NCBI GenBank assembly: GCA_021464415.1
Contig: CM038468.1
Span: forward strand, 37,994,969-38,058,968
Source: Lonicera japonica
Taxonomy: Eukaryota > Streptophyta > Magnoliopsida > Dipsacales > Caprifoliaceae
DNA length: 64,000 nt
Direction of reading: 5' to 3'
Positions 24,167 through 36,300 of this stretch are shown here, piece by piece; position 1 is the first letter of the stretch, and each line of letters opens with the position of its first letter. The notes under the pieces were generated by a model. The model did no database searches. It saw nothing but the letters and a program-made list of their open reading frames with translations, and was not told the DNA's origin. The position numbers and the translations under genes were made by a program.

Positions 24167-27100
24167 CTAGTGCTACTTAAAATATTAATATAAGACTGAG
24201 GTGTCGTTTGATAAAAAAAGAAATTGAAATTTGAAACAGAAAAATTATTTGTTTAATTCTAAAAATTGCATTCGAAAAAAATGTTTTTCGTTTGAATATA
24301 ATATATCTAAAAACTTTAAAAAAAAATCAGTATAACATTTTTTCTTTAAAGAGTAAAGTAAAGTTACACATTTTTTATTTTAAGTGGCGAATTTAACACT
24401 TAAAACTTTATATAAATTTTTTTAATTTTAAGTGAAAAAATTAAATTGACACTTAATTTTTTTTCGTTAACAAATAATTGAAAACTTAAGTTTTCATTTT
24501 TAAATAGTATTATCAAAACGCCTAATATAACTCATATACAAACTATTAATTCACTACTCATTAAAAAGCTAAACATTCATGATTATTTTGTAATTTAAGG
24601 AATAAGGCTTTAGATCACTTAGGCAATTGCTTTGGCACCCCACGTGTGTCAGGGCCCACCCATATTAAATACGCATGTTATTCATTCCATTATGTTCAAA
24701 TGTTAATTTTCAAGGCCCCACTGTCTATAACTTTATAAAGGAGCAATGCACAATTAAATTAAAGCCCAACTAAAAGATCCAAGAAAAATAATTTAAGAAG
24801 CTGGCAATCAACAATCAGAACTCTTCTGATTTTCACAGCCCAAATTATTATTAATTGTGAGTTGTTATTTGTAATTTTTTTTCACTATCTATGTTTGTGT
24901 AGAGGCCCAAAATTAAATTTCACCATTATTAAGATAGTCACGTTTTTTATCAAACGATGAAGCTTATACTACATTCAGAATGGGTAAGTAACATATTTTC
25001 CCTGTATTCGAAAATATAAATTGGGTAAGTAACATATTCAGAATGGGTGGATCAAGTACTAAAGTTGACCAATACAATCTTGTACATCGTCATTCAAAGT
25101 GTTTTACGACCTAGAACGTGTGTATATATATACGTTGTTCCTAATATATTCTGTGAACGAAATAATTTGCTCTTAACAACTTTGTTTGAATTTGGTGACT
25201 AATTAATTCTTCTATACTATGATGCTAGCCTTGATTTTTGAAAAAAACAATATAATCTTGTATATATATGGCACTATAACACATATAAGGGCAGCCTAAA
25301 CATTTAGTTTATGTTTGTAGTGCAAAATAAAAATATGATGTATAATAATTTAATACTGTTATCAATTTTTGATTTGATGTTTTGGGCCCTTTTTGGTAAG
25401 CAATGTTTTGGGCCCTTTTTGTTTCAAAATAAGATAGGTAGTCAATGGATTAGTCGAGTTTTATTAAAGTAGGAAAAGGATTTTAAAAAATTAAAATTAG
25501 TTCTTTATCTAATTAAGATCTTATTTGAATAACTTGAATTATTTTATGCTAAACTATCCGGCACATGATGCATGCGCGATAATTTGAATAATTTTTATTT
25601 TTTTATTGAAATGATAGATTACTCAGTGGTTAAACATTTTAAAGTTAGATTAATTAATAGTAAGAGTTCAAATATGTCCTAACTTTATATAATAAAATAC
25701 AAAAAAATGTTTTAAAAAAAATTACATATTTTTTTCATTTTTAAGTTGAAAAAGATTTACTTGGAAGAATGATGCAAGCAATGTTAGGAGTAAGTTTTGA
25801 TGAACCATCTATATAATACGGGGAAATGGTTTTTAAATTTTAAAAAATATACAAGAAATAAAACATTATATGGTTGATAATATTTTTAAGACGGGTTACG
25901 ACCTAATTCACTCGGCCCGGTTTGAACAGTCTTAATAGTTAAGATTCTTAATATGTTTACAGGTTTTATTTGTAAATCTTAGAAATATAATTTTTCGAAT
26001 CACTCATATTATTATCTTCTACATCTCATCTTGTTTATGTTATTCATGTAGCATTTCAAATAAAATACGATTTTATAAAATTACATTGGTACTTCTATTT
26101 ATTATGAGTAACAAAAGAGGCATATCTAATTTTCCACTTAAAAGGACCTTCAAAATAGAAGGACGATACTAATTTCTTAATTTAAAAGTATTTGTGAAGT
26201 AACATACTACTCACATATAAGACATGCATGCATGTTATGCAGTTCATAAAATGCGTGAAAATCTTATAATAATGGCGGCCCCAGGAATTGAATTACATTT
26301 TTTCATTCCACGTGAATAAATCATTGAAGTTACAATCTTAAGCTTTAATATATGGTTTACTGGATTAAAAGAATATCATCAAGTTCAGTTGTGACGAGAA
26401 ATTTATATTTGATTATCATGAGTTCAAGCCCCATCTATTTCATATGGGTTTTTTTTTTTTGGAATAAATAATATCTTAAGGTTAATTTATATCACATTCA
26501 ATTATAATAAGGTTTTGAAAGCCATTAAATGTGATGAAAAGGCATATTTGACAAAATTAAGCTTTTATATGATGTTGAGTATAAACAAAAGTGTCCCTCG
26601 TCTTCTCTTATTATGTAGTTAGTAAAATTGCCTACAACTATCATATTGCACCAGGTGGCACTATATTAAACGCATGAAGCAAATAGAAAACATTAAATGC
26701 TCTGTTTGCACATAATTTTTTTTATTCTTATCATATTATATTATATATATATATATATAGTGAGTAAAGCGCTATTTTCTTTTATGGACTTGACTCGTTA
26801 TCATTAATTGCTCCTCATTTTCTCTCCCAATAATTATTTCAGCTTCTTTCTTATGTTTTCCTATTTTGATTCGTGACTTTCTATTTATCCCCCCTCTTTT
26901 ATCTATCTAATTACACTCTCTTCTAAAAATTAAAATATTCACCATGTTTCCTCTCCATTTAATTAGAAGATTTTGTAATCTGGCTTTCATATCCATAATT
27001 TATATATCTAATCTGCTAAATTATTATTCTTTGTAATATTTAATTTCTCATATTCAAAATTTATATACCCATAATTCAAAATTTAAAATAGAAAAGAAAA

Positions 27101-27223
27101 TATTTTAAAATGATTTCATTTTTTAACATCTCAACAATTAGAAATATCTAATATTTAAAATAATGTTAATTATATTTTATGTTAAATGAGGCTCTAATCT
27201 TCTCTCTTACAACTTAATAGTTA
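24167..27223. other. AT-rich intergenic region, nothing recognised
   Basis: No supported gene on either strand. Weak tRNA-like B boxes (for example GAGTTCAAGCCCC near 26420) hint at degraded SINEs. A TA microsatellite is at 26741-26758. The stretch 24970-25060 contains a 50-bp near duplication (GGGTAAGTAACATATT twice). Confidence 0.5.
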
Positions 27224-28133
27224 GGATAAAAAACACTAGACCCCCTCAAACTATACTTTTTTGCACTAACCCCGCCCCCATCTTCTAAAAGTGACGCTAA
27301 AACCCTCTAAACTATTAGATGTTATCACTTAACCCCAAACATTACATAAATGCCCTTGTAAATAAATGTTATTTTATAAATTAGGAGATAAAGTGTCAAG
27401 TTGTGATAGTTTAGGGGGGTTTAGTGCCAAAAAGTGATAGTTTGAGGGCTTTAAGCCTCGTTTAATTCAGGTATTAAGATCAGTGGGATTAATAATACCA
27501 GTATTAATAGTGCTGGACTATTAATCCTAGTATTAATTTAATACCAATACTTTGTTTGATTCATGAAGTATTAATACTGGGATATCTCATGCTGATGTTA
27601 ATACCATGTTTGGTTCTGTAACTTGTATACGGAATTATATTTTGGACTAACAAAATAAAATAAAAAAAAAGTTTGAAAAAAAAAATTGTAAAAAAAAAAA
27701 ATTTTAATTTTTTTTTTAAAAATTATTTTTTTTTAAATAAATTAAAATAATAATATAGTAGTGGCATTTTTGAAAATATATGGTTCATTTTTCTTAATCC
27801 TGGATAAACAATACTACCTCCCCCCTGGTATTAAATTATACTACAAAGAGTGGTATTAAGTTAGTACCGGTATTAGTAATCCCAGCACATTTGTGCAAAT
27901 CAAACAAGGTATTATAAAAAAAGTGGCATTATTAATCCCATCCCACTTTTTAATACCCGAATCAAACGAGGCCTTAATGTTTTTTACCCAACTTTGTGTA
28001 AGGGCGTTTATGTGATTTTAGGGGTTAAATGATAACATCTAATAGTTTAGGGGGGTTTAGTGTCACTTTCAGAAGATGAGGGAGTTTAGTGCAAAAAAGT
28101 GATAGTTTGAGGAGATTTAGTATTTTTTTACCC
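27224..28133. mobile_element. MULE-type inverted-repeat element with a nested MITE
   Basis: The left end GGATAAAAAACACTAGACC and right end TTTTTTTACCC belong to inverted repeats longer than 100 bp. These include matching ATTAGATGTTATCA / TGATAACATCTAAT blocks. The flanks are TAATAGTTA (27215-27223) and TAATCGTTA (28134-28142), a 9-bp TSD with one mismatch. An additional internal terminus-like TTTTTTACCC at 27980-27989 suggests a compound or tandem structure. A Tourist-like MITE is nested at 27454-27973. No coding sequence is present. Confidence 0.85.
27454..27973. mobile_element. Tourist-like MITE nested in the element 27224-28133
   Basis: The ends are AGCCTCGTTTAATTC and GAATCAAACGAGGCC, continuing as GGTATTAA / TTAATACC with many TATTAAT words. 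The flanks are TTA on both sides (27451-27453 and 27974-27976), the PIF/Harbinger TSD. Removing it joins the two halves of the host element's inner region. Confidence 0.85.
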
Positions 28134-29065
28134 TAATCGTTAATACGGGGGAACTCTCTGTATTCTCTCTCTTTTGCTATTTTATCTATCAGATCACTCT
28201 TAAATTCAGAATTTGAAATGGGGTTGCAATTCTAAATTCAAGATTCAAAATACAAATTCAAATTTTAAATCGAAAAAAGAATTAGTCTATTATATTCTTT
28301 TATTTTCTTATCAAATTCAATCTCAAATATGTAGTTTACCTGTATAATTTTGAAAATAGTTAATATTAAAAATAATATAAATTATAATATCTAATATGTC
28401 AAATCTTATATATAAGAACAATTTTATGTCTTTCCTTTCCAACTATTCTACTACCTAATGTTCATAATTAGATGTCCATAATTGTAAAATTCAAATTCAA
28501 TATTGAAAATACAAAATTCAAATTAAAAAACGAATATCTCTTCCACTCCTATATTTCCTTATCAAAGCCAATTTCACATCCATACTTTAACTATCTCCTC
28601 TTATTTTTTTGGGCATTCCATACTATAACTATCTAATTTCAAAAAAATATTAATATTTCAAATAATATGAAATATTTCAAATCCAATATACAATCTCAAC
28701 TATTTATTTTTCCTTTTCAACAATTCTACTACCTACTATATTCACAATTATCAAAAAACAATAAACTAATATACTAAATAGAATATAAAAAAGTTATTAC
28801 ACCATAATTTTGTCTCACCAATTCCAAATATACTCTTTCAATCCACTCTATCTAATTTCTCTCACATGCCATAACCTTTTACTTTTCCACAACCTCTCTC
28901 ACCATCAAATTAAAATTACCATTAGAGCCTTTTCCACCATCATATCAAAATTCAAAATCACCACTAAAACCTTCTTCCACCATTTTAATAAAATAACCAT
29001 TACTAGCTCCGCAACCTTCAAATCATTCTTTTTCAAACCTCCTCAAGGTAATATTTTATTTTAAA
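28134..29065. other. AT-rich intergenic region
   Basis: Two loosely similar AT/TC-rich segments (about 28160-28400 and 28430-28740, words such as CAAATTCAAAT, AATATCTAATAT, CAATTCTACTACCTA) suggest diverged repeats. The plus open frame 28810-29064 shows Thr/Ser/Phe/His-rich composition from repeated CACCAT/TTCCAC words and is not a supported gene. Confidence 0.5.
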
Positions 29066-29175
29066 CTAGGGTATGTGCCGTAAAATAAAAAAAATATGAT
29101 AATAGGTTAAAAAAATTAACGTGTGACAAATTTGTTTATTTTGCATGTGGCATTTCAATTGTATTCTCATATTCA

Positions 29176-29206
<31 letters not shown>

Positions 29207-29346
29207 TTGTCCCCCTGGTACATTCTGTATGTGACATCTTAATGTGTGTATAAACTCATCCAATGGTGTAAAATTAATGCAACCATAACATGTATAAACC
29301 ATTAGATTCTTATATTTTTTGAAAAAAAATTAGTCTATTATATAGA
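29066..29346 (-). mobile_element. Short non-autonomous Helitron with 30-C tract
   Basis: It belongs to the same family as 20382-21149. On the minus strand it starts TCTATATAATAGAC at 29346 and ends in CTAG at 29069-29066, between A (29065) and T (29347). Internal phrases such as GTGACATCTTAATGTGTGTATAAA match the larger copy. The 3' hairpin is reduced to one arm. It contains an uninterrupted run of 30 C (29177-29206). Confidence 0.8.
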
Positions 29347-29907
29347 TTAATCAACGGCACGGTGAAAATTAGATAATTAATGTGTGACGAATTTAATCGA
29401 TAAAATCAATAATTTTTGGCCCATTGTTTAGTTTAATCTAATCGTAAGTTCAATATCCTCATGCTAAAAAAATTAAAAGTATACCGGATTGGACCTGCCT
29501 TTTAATCATAATCTAACATACGTCCCAGATTGAGATGACCAATAATGTACGAACACATATAAATTATATAGTCATGATGGATCAACATTAGTATAAACTC
29601 TTCGATGTGACATCTCTGTATAAAACTCACTCACACCATCCTATACTTTCACTCAGTTTTTATTCATTATATAATATTTTCAATAACTAATGAATTAGAA
29701 ATATGTTAAATGTGCCTTTATTTGTAATATTTTATAAGTTTTATGCCATTATAGAATGTTTTATAAATCTGTGGAATTTAGATCTTGATGATAAAATATA
29801 TTTTTATTAAAGTACACATAATGAGTATACTAATCTATGTTATTTAATTTTATTATATAATATAATATGTTAAACAATTTGTTTTGCATGTGGCATTTCA
29901 ATTGTAG

Positions 29908-29941
<34 letters not shown>
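29347..29941 (-). mobile_element. Partial copy of the same Helitron family with 32-C tract
   Basis: It directly abuts the previous Helitron. It opens with the hairpin right arm CGGCACGGTGAAAA and shares GTGTGACGAATTT, GATGTGACATCT and TTTTGCATGTGGCATTTC with the neighbours. It ends near a run of 32 C (29909-29940). The CTAG end and the TC end are not recognisable, so it is truncated or rearranged. Confidence 0.6.
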
Positions 29942-29942
<1 letters not shown>

Positions 29943-31680
29943 TTCCCTTTGAATGTATTTGAACTGGTACTTCTGCAAAGTTAATCATCTCAACAAAATT
30001 AGAAATATCTAATATTTAAAATAAAATCAATTAATATATATAATATAATTAATCTCACTCTCTCCCTCCCCACTATAATTTAAGTATTCAACAATATAAA
30101 CTCCATTGATCTCTATCTTCTCTCACTCACCATCTTCTTTCTCTCATTTTTATTAAATTTGAGAATTTAAAATTGTGAAATTAGATAAATAGTACACTAA
30201 TTTATTTAATCTATATTATTTTATTATATAATATTATGGAGGAAGTAGATACATTAATTACTCATTAATTATTTTTCTTATATTTTTAATTGTAGTATCA
30301 TTAATTACTTTTTATATTCTTAATACATAATAAAATAATTATTATTATTATAATTTTGAAAGTAGCATCATTTATTTATATGTATATTTTTTTAAATGTG
30401 TTAAAATTAATAGTCTTATTTTCAGTTTGCCATACCAAATGAGTTGTATTCTCAATCATTAATTAGTTTGAAATTAATGTCTCTTGAAAATAACAAAATA
30501 AAATTTACAAAATTAATTTTAAATAAAGATAATATATATTTTATTTTCCGTACGCAACATATTTTTTGCAAAAAAGAAGAAGAAAATAACTGGGAATTAA
30601 CGGCAATGTTTTCTTCATGTACAGATGAACTTTTAAAAGTTTGGGCCTCTGCCAAAAAACTTTTGGGCCAAGGAAAAATCCACCATAAACTCCTCAGGCT
30701 TTGTTACTTCCAAAATTTGAGGGAAAAAACAAACAAACAAACAAACAAACCAGAAACATAAAAAAATTGATAAAATAGTGAAATATCTAAATAAATTTTA
30801 AGTTCGAGTTCATCAGTTCATTCATCATCCTTCCCCCAAATTACTAATATGTGTTATGTCCCAATAATTTAATTTTCTTTTTCTTTTCTTTTTTTAGCCG
30901 CGACCCTTACATTTAATGATGAAAATTTAAATTTCCAATATTATAAAAAGTATTTTAAAATGCACACAAATACACAACCGATATTTTCACCCTTACATGA
31001 TCCAAGGAAAAAGTTATAGATCGACCATTTTACACTAATGGGATGACTTCACTAGAGTTCTTGTTGCGCACCATGGATTTTCGAGGGATGAAGTTGAACA
31101 ACTATGAAAAATGAATAGTACGTAAAGAGGGAAAGCAAGGACATAGTAAAAAAAAATTTATATGAAAGAAATACGCCGCAGTGCCTTAATTGAAATAAAA
31201 AACGAAAGAAATCAACTATACAACTTTTGGTTTACATACGACTTTGAAAACCAACTTAAACAATTTTTTTTCATTTACAATGCCAATTAACTACTTTGTT
31301 AAACATTTTTCTTTCAAATCAATTCCGCAAGTAATAGAAGCAAGACACTCCGCAAAAATATATCTGAATGATAATGCAGTAAAGTGGCTAAATAACAACT
31401 AGATCTCACATACATCTTAAAGAAAGTTGAGTACAGAATAGACTTCATATATACGTTCTGCAAAACAAAAGGGTGAAAGAGGAGGGACAAGTGTGTATAG
31501 AAAGAAGACTCATAATATATACTTGTCTAAATTAGTTTTTGCAATGTAGCTGTTAGAAGGTTAAACAAGTACTAAAAACTCATTCTTAAATAAGTGACAA
31601 GTGTATTTTTAAATTAACTTTTCATAAACTATTATGCAGGCTTACAAAATTTTAAAACATGAATGGCATCATTTGATTAA
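29942..31680. other. Intergenic, no gene
   Basis: AT-rich DNA with an AAAC tetranucleotide run at about 30727-30750. Open frames at 30444-30761 (+) and 30452-30655 (-) overlap, lack recognisable motifs and are judged chance. Confidence 0.5.
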
Positions 31681-32775
31681 GGGGGCTATTATTTACACCC
31701 CCCATTTATGTCACTAACACCACCATTGTCACAAACACACCTCTCATGCCAATTTTTAGTCACAAACACTCCACCACCCAATTAAAAGTTAATACAAACT
31801 TTAATTAAAAATAAATTTAATTAACATTGATTAATATTGAAAGAGAAGAAGATTCTCTCACATTTTCCCGCTCGTCTCTCACCTAATGACAAGTGAGTGG
31901 ATTCATACATACTCACCCCACATTAGGTGAATGTGTTGCAAGTGACTCATCCTAATATAAGGCAATGGAAGTGCAGAGTGTACTGGAGTATTTTTAAATT
32001 AGACTCACCTAATGACAGGTGAGTGGATTCACACACACTCACCATATATTAAGGTGAATGTGTTGTAAGTAACTCGCTTAATAACACACACTCGTCTCAC
32101 ATAAGGTGAGTGTGTCTGTACACACTCACCTTATTTGAGGAGAGTTGTAATTAGATTACTCTCCTTATATAAAGCGAGTCAAGTCTGGACAGAACTCGTT
32201 TTATACTCTGTTTTGGGGTTTACATCTTTTGTTTCAATTTGAATGTTGTAGAATAAAATATAAAAGCTAATTTACACATTAATATACCAATAATAACAAT
32301 TATAATACATATTTGGCTTCATTTTAGAATGAAATATCATCATCAACTTTTTTTTGAACTTCTTCTTTCTTAACCATCTTATGAACATTGCTTCTTATTT
32401 ATCATAATCCAAGCTTCAAACTTCCCACCAATAATTTTGTGCTTTGATTTGATTGTGATTTTTTGATTTTGAGAGCTCAAATGATAAAGAAGTGAGTCTC
32501 TTCTCTCTCTATCTTTTTACTTGAAGTAATGAAATGTGATTGTGAATGGGAGAAATGGGAGATATATGTTTAATTATTTGAGTAAATGTTTGATTAGTTT
32601 ATTAAAAAATAAATAAATAGATAGGTTAATGTTTTAAGCATTGGATAAATAAGTTAAGTAATAGTTAAGTGAGAGGGTGTTTGTGACAAAAAAGTGGGGT
32701 GTTGAAAAATGAGTTTTATTAAATTATAAATGGTGGTGTTTGTGACAAAATTAAGGGAGGTAAATAATAGCACCC
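31681..32775. mobile_element. 1.1-kb MULE-like inverted-repeat element next to the hydrolase gene
   Basis: The left end GGGGGCTATTATTTACACC and right end TAAATAATAGCACCC are inverted, with further matching text (GTGTTTGTGACA / TGTCACAAACAC) for about 100 bp. Exact 8-bp copies of TTGATTAA flank it (31673-31680 and 32776-32783). The interior has two diverged copies of a roughly 125-bp unit (CACCTAATGACAAGTGAGTGGATTC at about 31880 and its relative at 32005), then several inverted CTCACCTTAT / ATAAGGTGAG words. No coding capacity. It ends about 460 bp upstream of the hydrolase start codon, so it may influence that promoter (inference). Confidence 0.88.
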
Positions 32776-33233
32776 TTGATTAAAGCAAACTGCACTTGCC
32801 AAGGTCTTGTAATTAATTGAAATTCTCACTGTTCTCGTAACACAAAAGTCACGAGTTCAACCCACGTAAATGTGATTCTAGAACATTTGTTGGTCCATTT
32901 TTCCATTTTTCTTTTGTTGTTACGGAATGATAATTTAAAAAATTTGTGATATGAAATTACCGCTTGGTATAAAAAAAAAATATTTGTAAAGAAAGAGGAC
33001 CTTACTCTTTCTCTTTGAACAAGAGAAGTGGGACCAAGCGCTGTACAGAGTAGGCACCGTGATTTCAGTCTTCACGAACTCTTCTTCCCTTTTTTAACTA
33101 CTCCCTAGTTTTGTTCAACAAAACTTATTGTCTCTTTCTAGATTCCATAAATCCACAACTTCAAATCACAAACCCTAGATTTCACCTCCCAACTGATTAT
33201 CAATGTCGATTTTGCATCCACTCCCTCTGAAAA
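32776..33233 (+). promoter_or_regulatory. Promoter and 5' leader of the DUF1749 hydrolase gene
   Basis: The stretch between the 31681-32775 element and the start codon must hold the core promoter. A possible TATA box (GGTATAAAAAAAAA, about 32967-32978) lies about 260 bp upstream of the ATG. The leader is pyrimidine-rich (TTCTTCCCTTTTTT, 33082-33095) as in many plant 5' UTRs. A degraded SINE-like B box (GAGTTCAACCC, about 32853) lies further up. The transcription start cannot be fixed from sequence. Confidence 0.45.
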
Positions 33234-33358
33234 ATGAATCTTTCAACATCAACTTCATCTACTCTTACCTCATCTTCATCATCTTCAACCACTTCGTGGT
33301 TATCCGGCATTGTTCGGGGCCGTTTCGATCGATCCTCCAGCGCCAAGATGGCCGGTAG
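33203..33358 (+). promoter_or_regulatory. Upstream ORF overlapping the hydrolase start codon
   Basis: An ATG at 33203 lies 31 bases before the main ATG and in another frame (+2 relative). It opens a 51-codon frame ending at TAG 33356-33358, about 120 bases inside the main coding region. Its start context is weak (T at -3), while the main ATG has A at -3, so leaky scanning could allow both. If the transcript begins upstream of 33203 this would reduce translation of the hydrolase. Conservation is unknown. Confidence 0.6.
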
Positions 33359-36300
33359 CTCGGCAGGCGGTGAGAATGGTGGTCCGGTTAATCTGAAGAA
33401 TCAGTTCCGTGGTGTTATGTTCAAGTACGGCCCTCAATCTATTCAGGTCTGGACAGACAAATTCTGTTTAATTTTTTTTGGAAAGTCAAATTCGGAAGTG
33501 TTTTGCTTTTGTTTCTGATTTCAATTCTACGAATTTGTGCAATCGAGTCTATTAAATGGTTGAAATGGTACTGAAGGAGTTTTTGAATTTTCTCATTTTG
33601 GTTCAAAATTTGGGCTTGTTTGTTGATTGTGTGGATTGGTGAATTCTGATCTCCTTTTTTTCATTTTGTAGTTGAAAGAGGAGAATTTAGATCATCTTGT
33701 TGCTTACTAGAAATGAAATTGGAAACCTTCTGTAATTCCATCTACTTCTGTCCTCACATATATGAACATGATACATTACCAACCTAATTGAAACCTGACC
33801 AAGTTGATAGCCCAAATAATGTTTCAGGAAGCACATTAATTACTGTGCGGGGTCCATTTAAAATGCTAACAATGCACTTTCTCACATACCTCTTGCACTA
33901 ATTATTTCGTCATTTAAGTTGGTATATATATATATCATTACTCATATGAACATAGATAGCTTGTGGATTAAGAGAGTACAAATTGTAGGTACATTGTTGT
34001 TTGATGATATGATATTGAAAATGATTTCATTTGATACTATATTTCTACCACCATAAAATGTTGAATTTCATGAACAAGTTGTTTTTTGTGCCCCACTCGG
34101 AGATGTGCTTGGGATTTACATAGTTACTCATATGTTTGTTTTATCTGTATCATTCTACCATCATAAAGATGTTGAATTTCATGAACAAGTTGTTTTTTTG
34201 TTCCCCACTCGGAGATGTGCTTGGGATTTACATAGTTACTCATATGTTTGTTTTACGTATCATATCATAAAGTTTGTTTTATTTGTATCGGTATTGACCT
34301 ACTTCAAAGGGGTGGAGAGGCTGCTTGAGTTTTCTTATTTGTTATCACTTTTTCAAATTTCTCTCTTTTTCATGATAATCATTTGAAGTGAATTCTTGAT
34401 CTTTAATGAAAACCCTCATGCTACCATTCTTCAGCAGAAACAAAAGTGGTTGTTACTCCTTTAAAATCACGGTGGTTATTCGCACCACCTCCTAGAAGAA
34501 AAGGAGAAAAATAAAAAAGCAAAAAGAAAATTGCCGTTCAAGCAGAGGTTGACACAATAAATCCCAGGAAAGAATATTAGTGGTGTAGGATATGTATTTC
34601 AAACTTTACTACTTCTGTGTATTTATAGCAAATTGTCTGCTTCCTTGTTGAATGGTTTTGTTGGGATATGTGGTTTTATCTTGGTTGCTGCCTTTTATTG
34701 ATATTTCTTGTTTAGCTGCTTTTACTGATATTTCTTCATTTCTTGTTTAAGTTCTCGATTTTGCTTCTTTTTTTTTCTTCCTATCTTCCACATGGGCAGT
34801 TGTAATATATCCGTTCTTGTTGCAGGTTGCATTTAAAACAGGTGATTATAAGCAACAAGTCATTTTTATTGGTGGACTGACAGATGGCTTTTTGGCTACT
34901 GAGTATGTTACTATCTTTAGCTCTTATCCCACACTCAGTGATGCAATAGTCTGTTTCTGTTTCCATTTTCTTGATTTTAATGGAGACTTGCCATCCAATA
35001 ACACATTAACACTGCCCCACCCCATATTGAATGTGGGGGTGTCTCCCGGTCGAATAGGGATTAGTGGGGGTGGGGCAAGGTTATCAAAAAATAAATAAAT
35101 AACACATTGTTCTGCGTATAGCAAGGTGTTCTGCGTATAAAGCTTATTTTTAGGTCGCTAGTTAACCTATAATCTGCCAGGTCGAGTTAGGCACCCTATT
35201 TCTTCAATGGATTAGGGCCTGATAGTTGCCATTCCCTGCCACACTCTTCTCAAGTGCTAACGAGCAATCTTTTCCTTCTTATTGAGATGAGAAGCTTGGC
35301 GCGAACAGACAAGAGAAAGGGAGATGCTTGAAACGGAGGGTGATTTTTTTTCTGATCCACCCCAGTAGAATCCGAGTGAAAACAGCACGCAGCGAGAGAT
35401 CACTACACATGAAACGGCGAAAAAGCGGTCCGAGTTGATAAGTTGAATCAGTCTTTTGCCTCAGCAATACATGCTCAAAATTTGAACTCAGACGATTTTG
35501 AGCTTTAGGTTCAACGCCTACCTACCGTTGACCTCTGGAAGTTTGAACTTCACTTGATCTACCACCGTCTGTGACTGCATTTAGCTATACATCTGCCTTC
35601 TCTGCCTAGCCATTTGGGCATAACATGAGTGGCTAAAATTGGAGACGAACACAATTGCAAGATTTGGTCAGTGTTGCTCCTGAAGAGACTGGGGTTTTGC
35701 TGGTTGGCATTATGCCATTATCGTGGGTCCTTTCTCCAGGCTCACCTTGCATGGGCTTGTGGCTCAAAAAGAAACTTGGCATTATGCTTACTTTACTAAA
35801 GATTTCGAGTAACTTATATTAAAGATAAAGGCAGGAGGACATAGAGGAGCATTATTTTCTTGAATGCTTCAACAGGGACAACAGTAGTAATGGGAAAAGT
35901 ATGAAATACGGTGACCAGTTCATGATCTCACTCTTCACGAAAAGCCATCACCCCATCCTCATTTATCACATTTGACTTAAAGAACTATATTGGAAAGAAC
36001 AAATAACGTTTATATCTGCAAGTAGATCAATGAAGAGACTGGAAAAAGAAAATGAAAACTTTGGTATTGTGTCTGAACATTTGAAGAGGAAGAGAAAGAG
36101 GAAAGGATAAGCTCTTGTTGAAGTAGATCTCATTTAGATGGTTTCCGAACTTTACAGTGATAGGGAGTGACCCTACAGAAGTTCAATTCATGTTGGACAT
36201 TATAAGATGTTGGGTTGTACTTGAGATATCTGATTAGGATTTGTGATAAAAGTGGCTTAGTTGCAAGGACCTATAATTATGATATATCAAGTTATTTTTT

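Noticed and set aside
28810..29064. 84-codon plus frame just before a Helitron
   Set aside because: Composition follows repeated TTCCAC/CACCAT words; it stops at the Helitron border and has no recognised motif.
33234..33518. Single-exon 94-residue protein at the hydrolase start
   Set aside because: It is exon 1 read through the donor at 33447 into intron 1; the continuation to exon 2 in phase gives the family protein.
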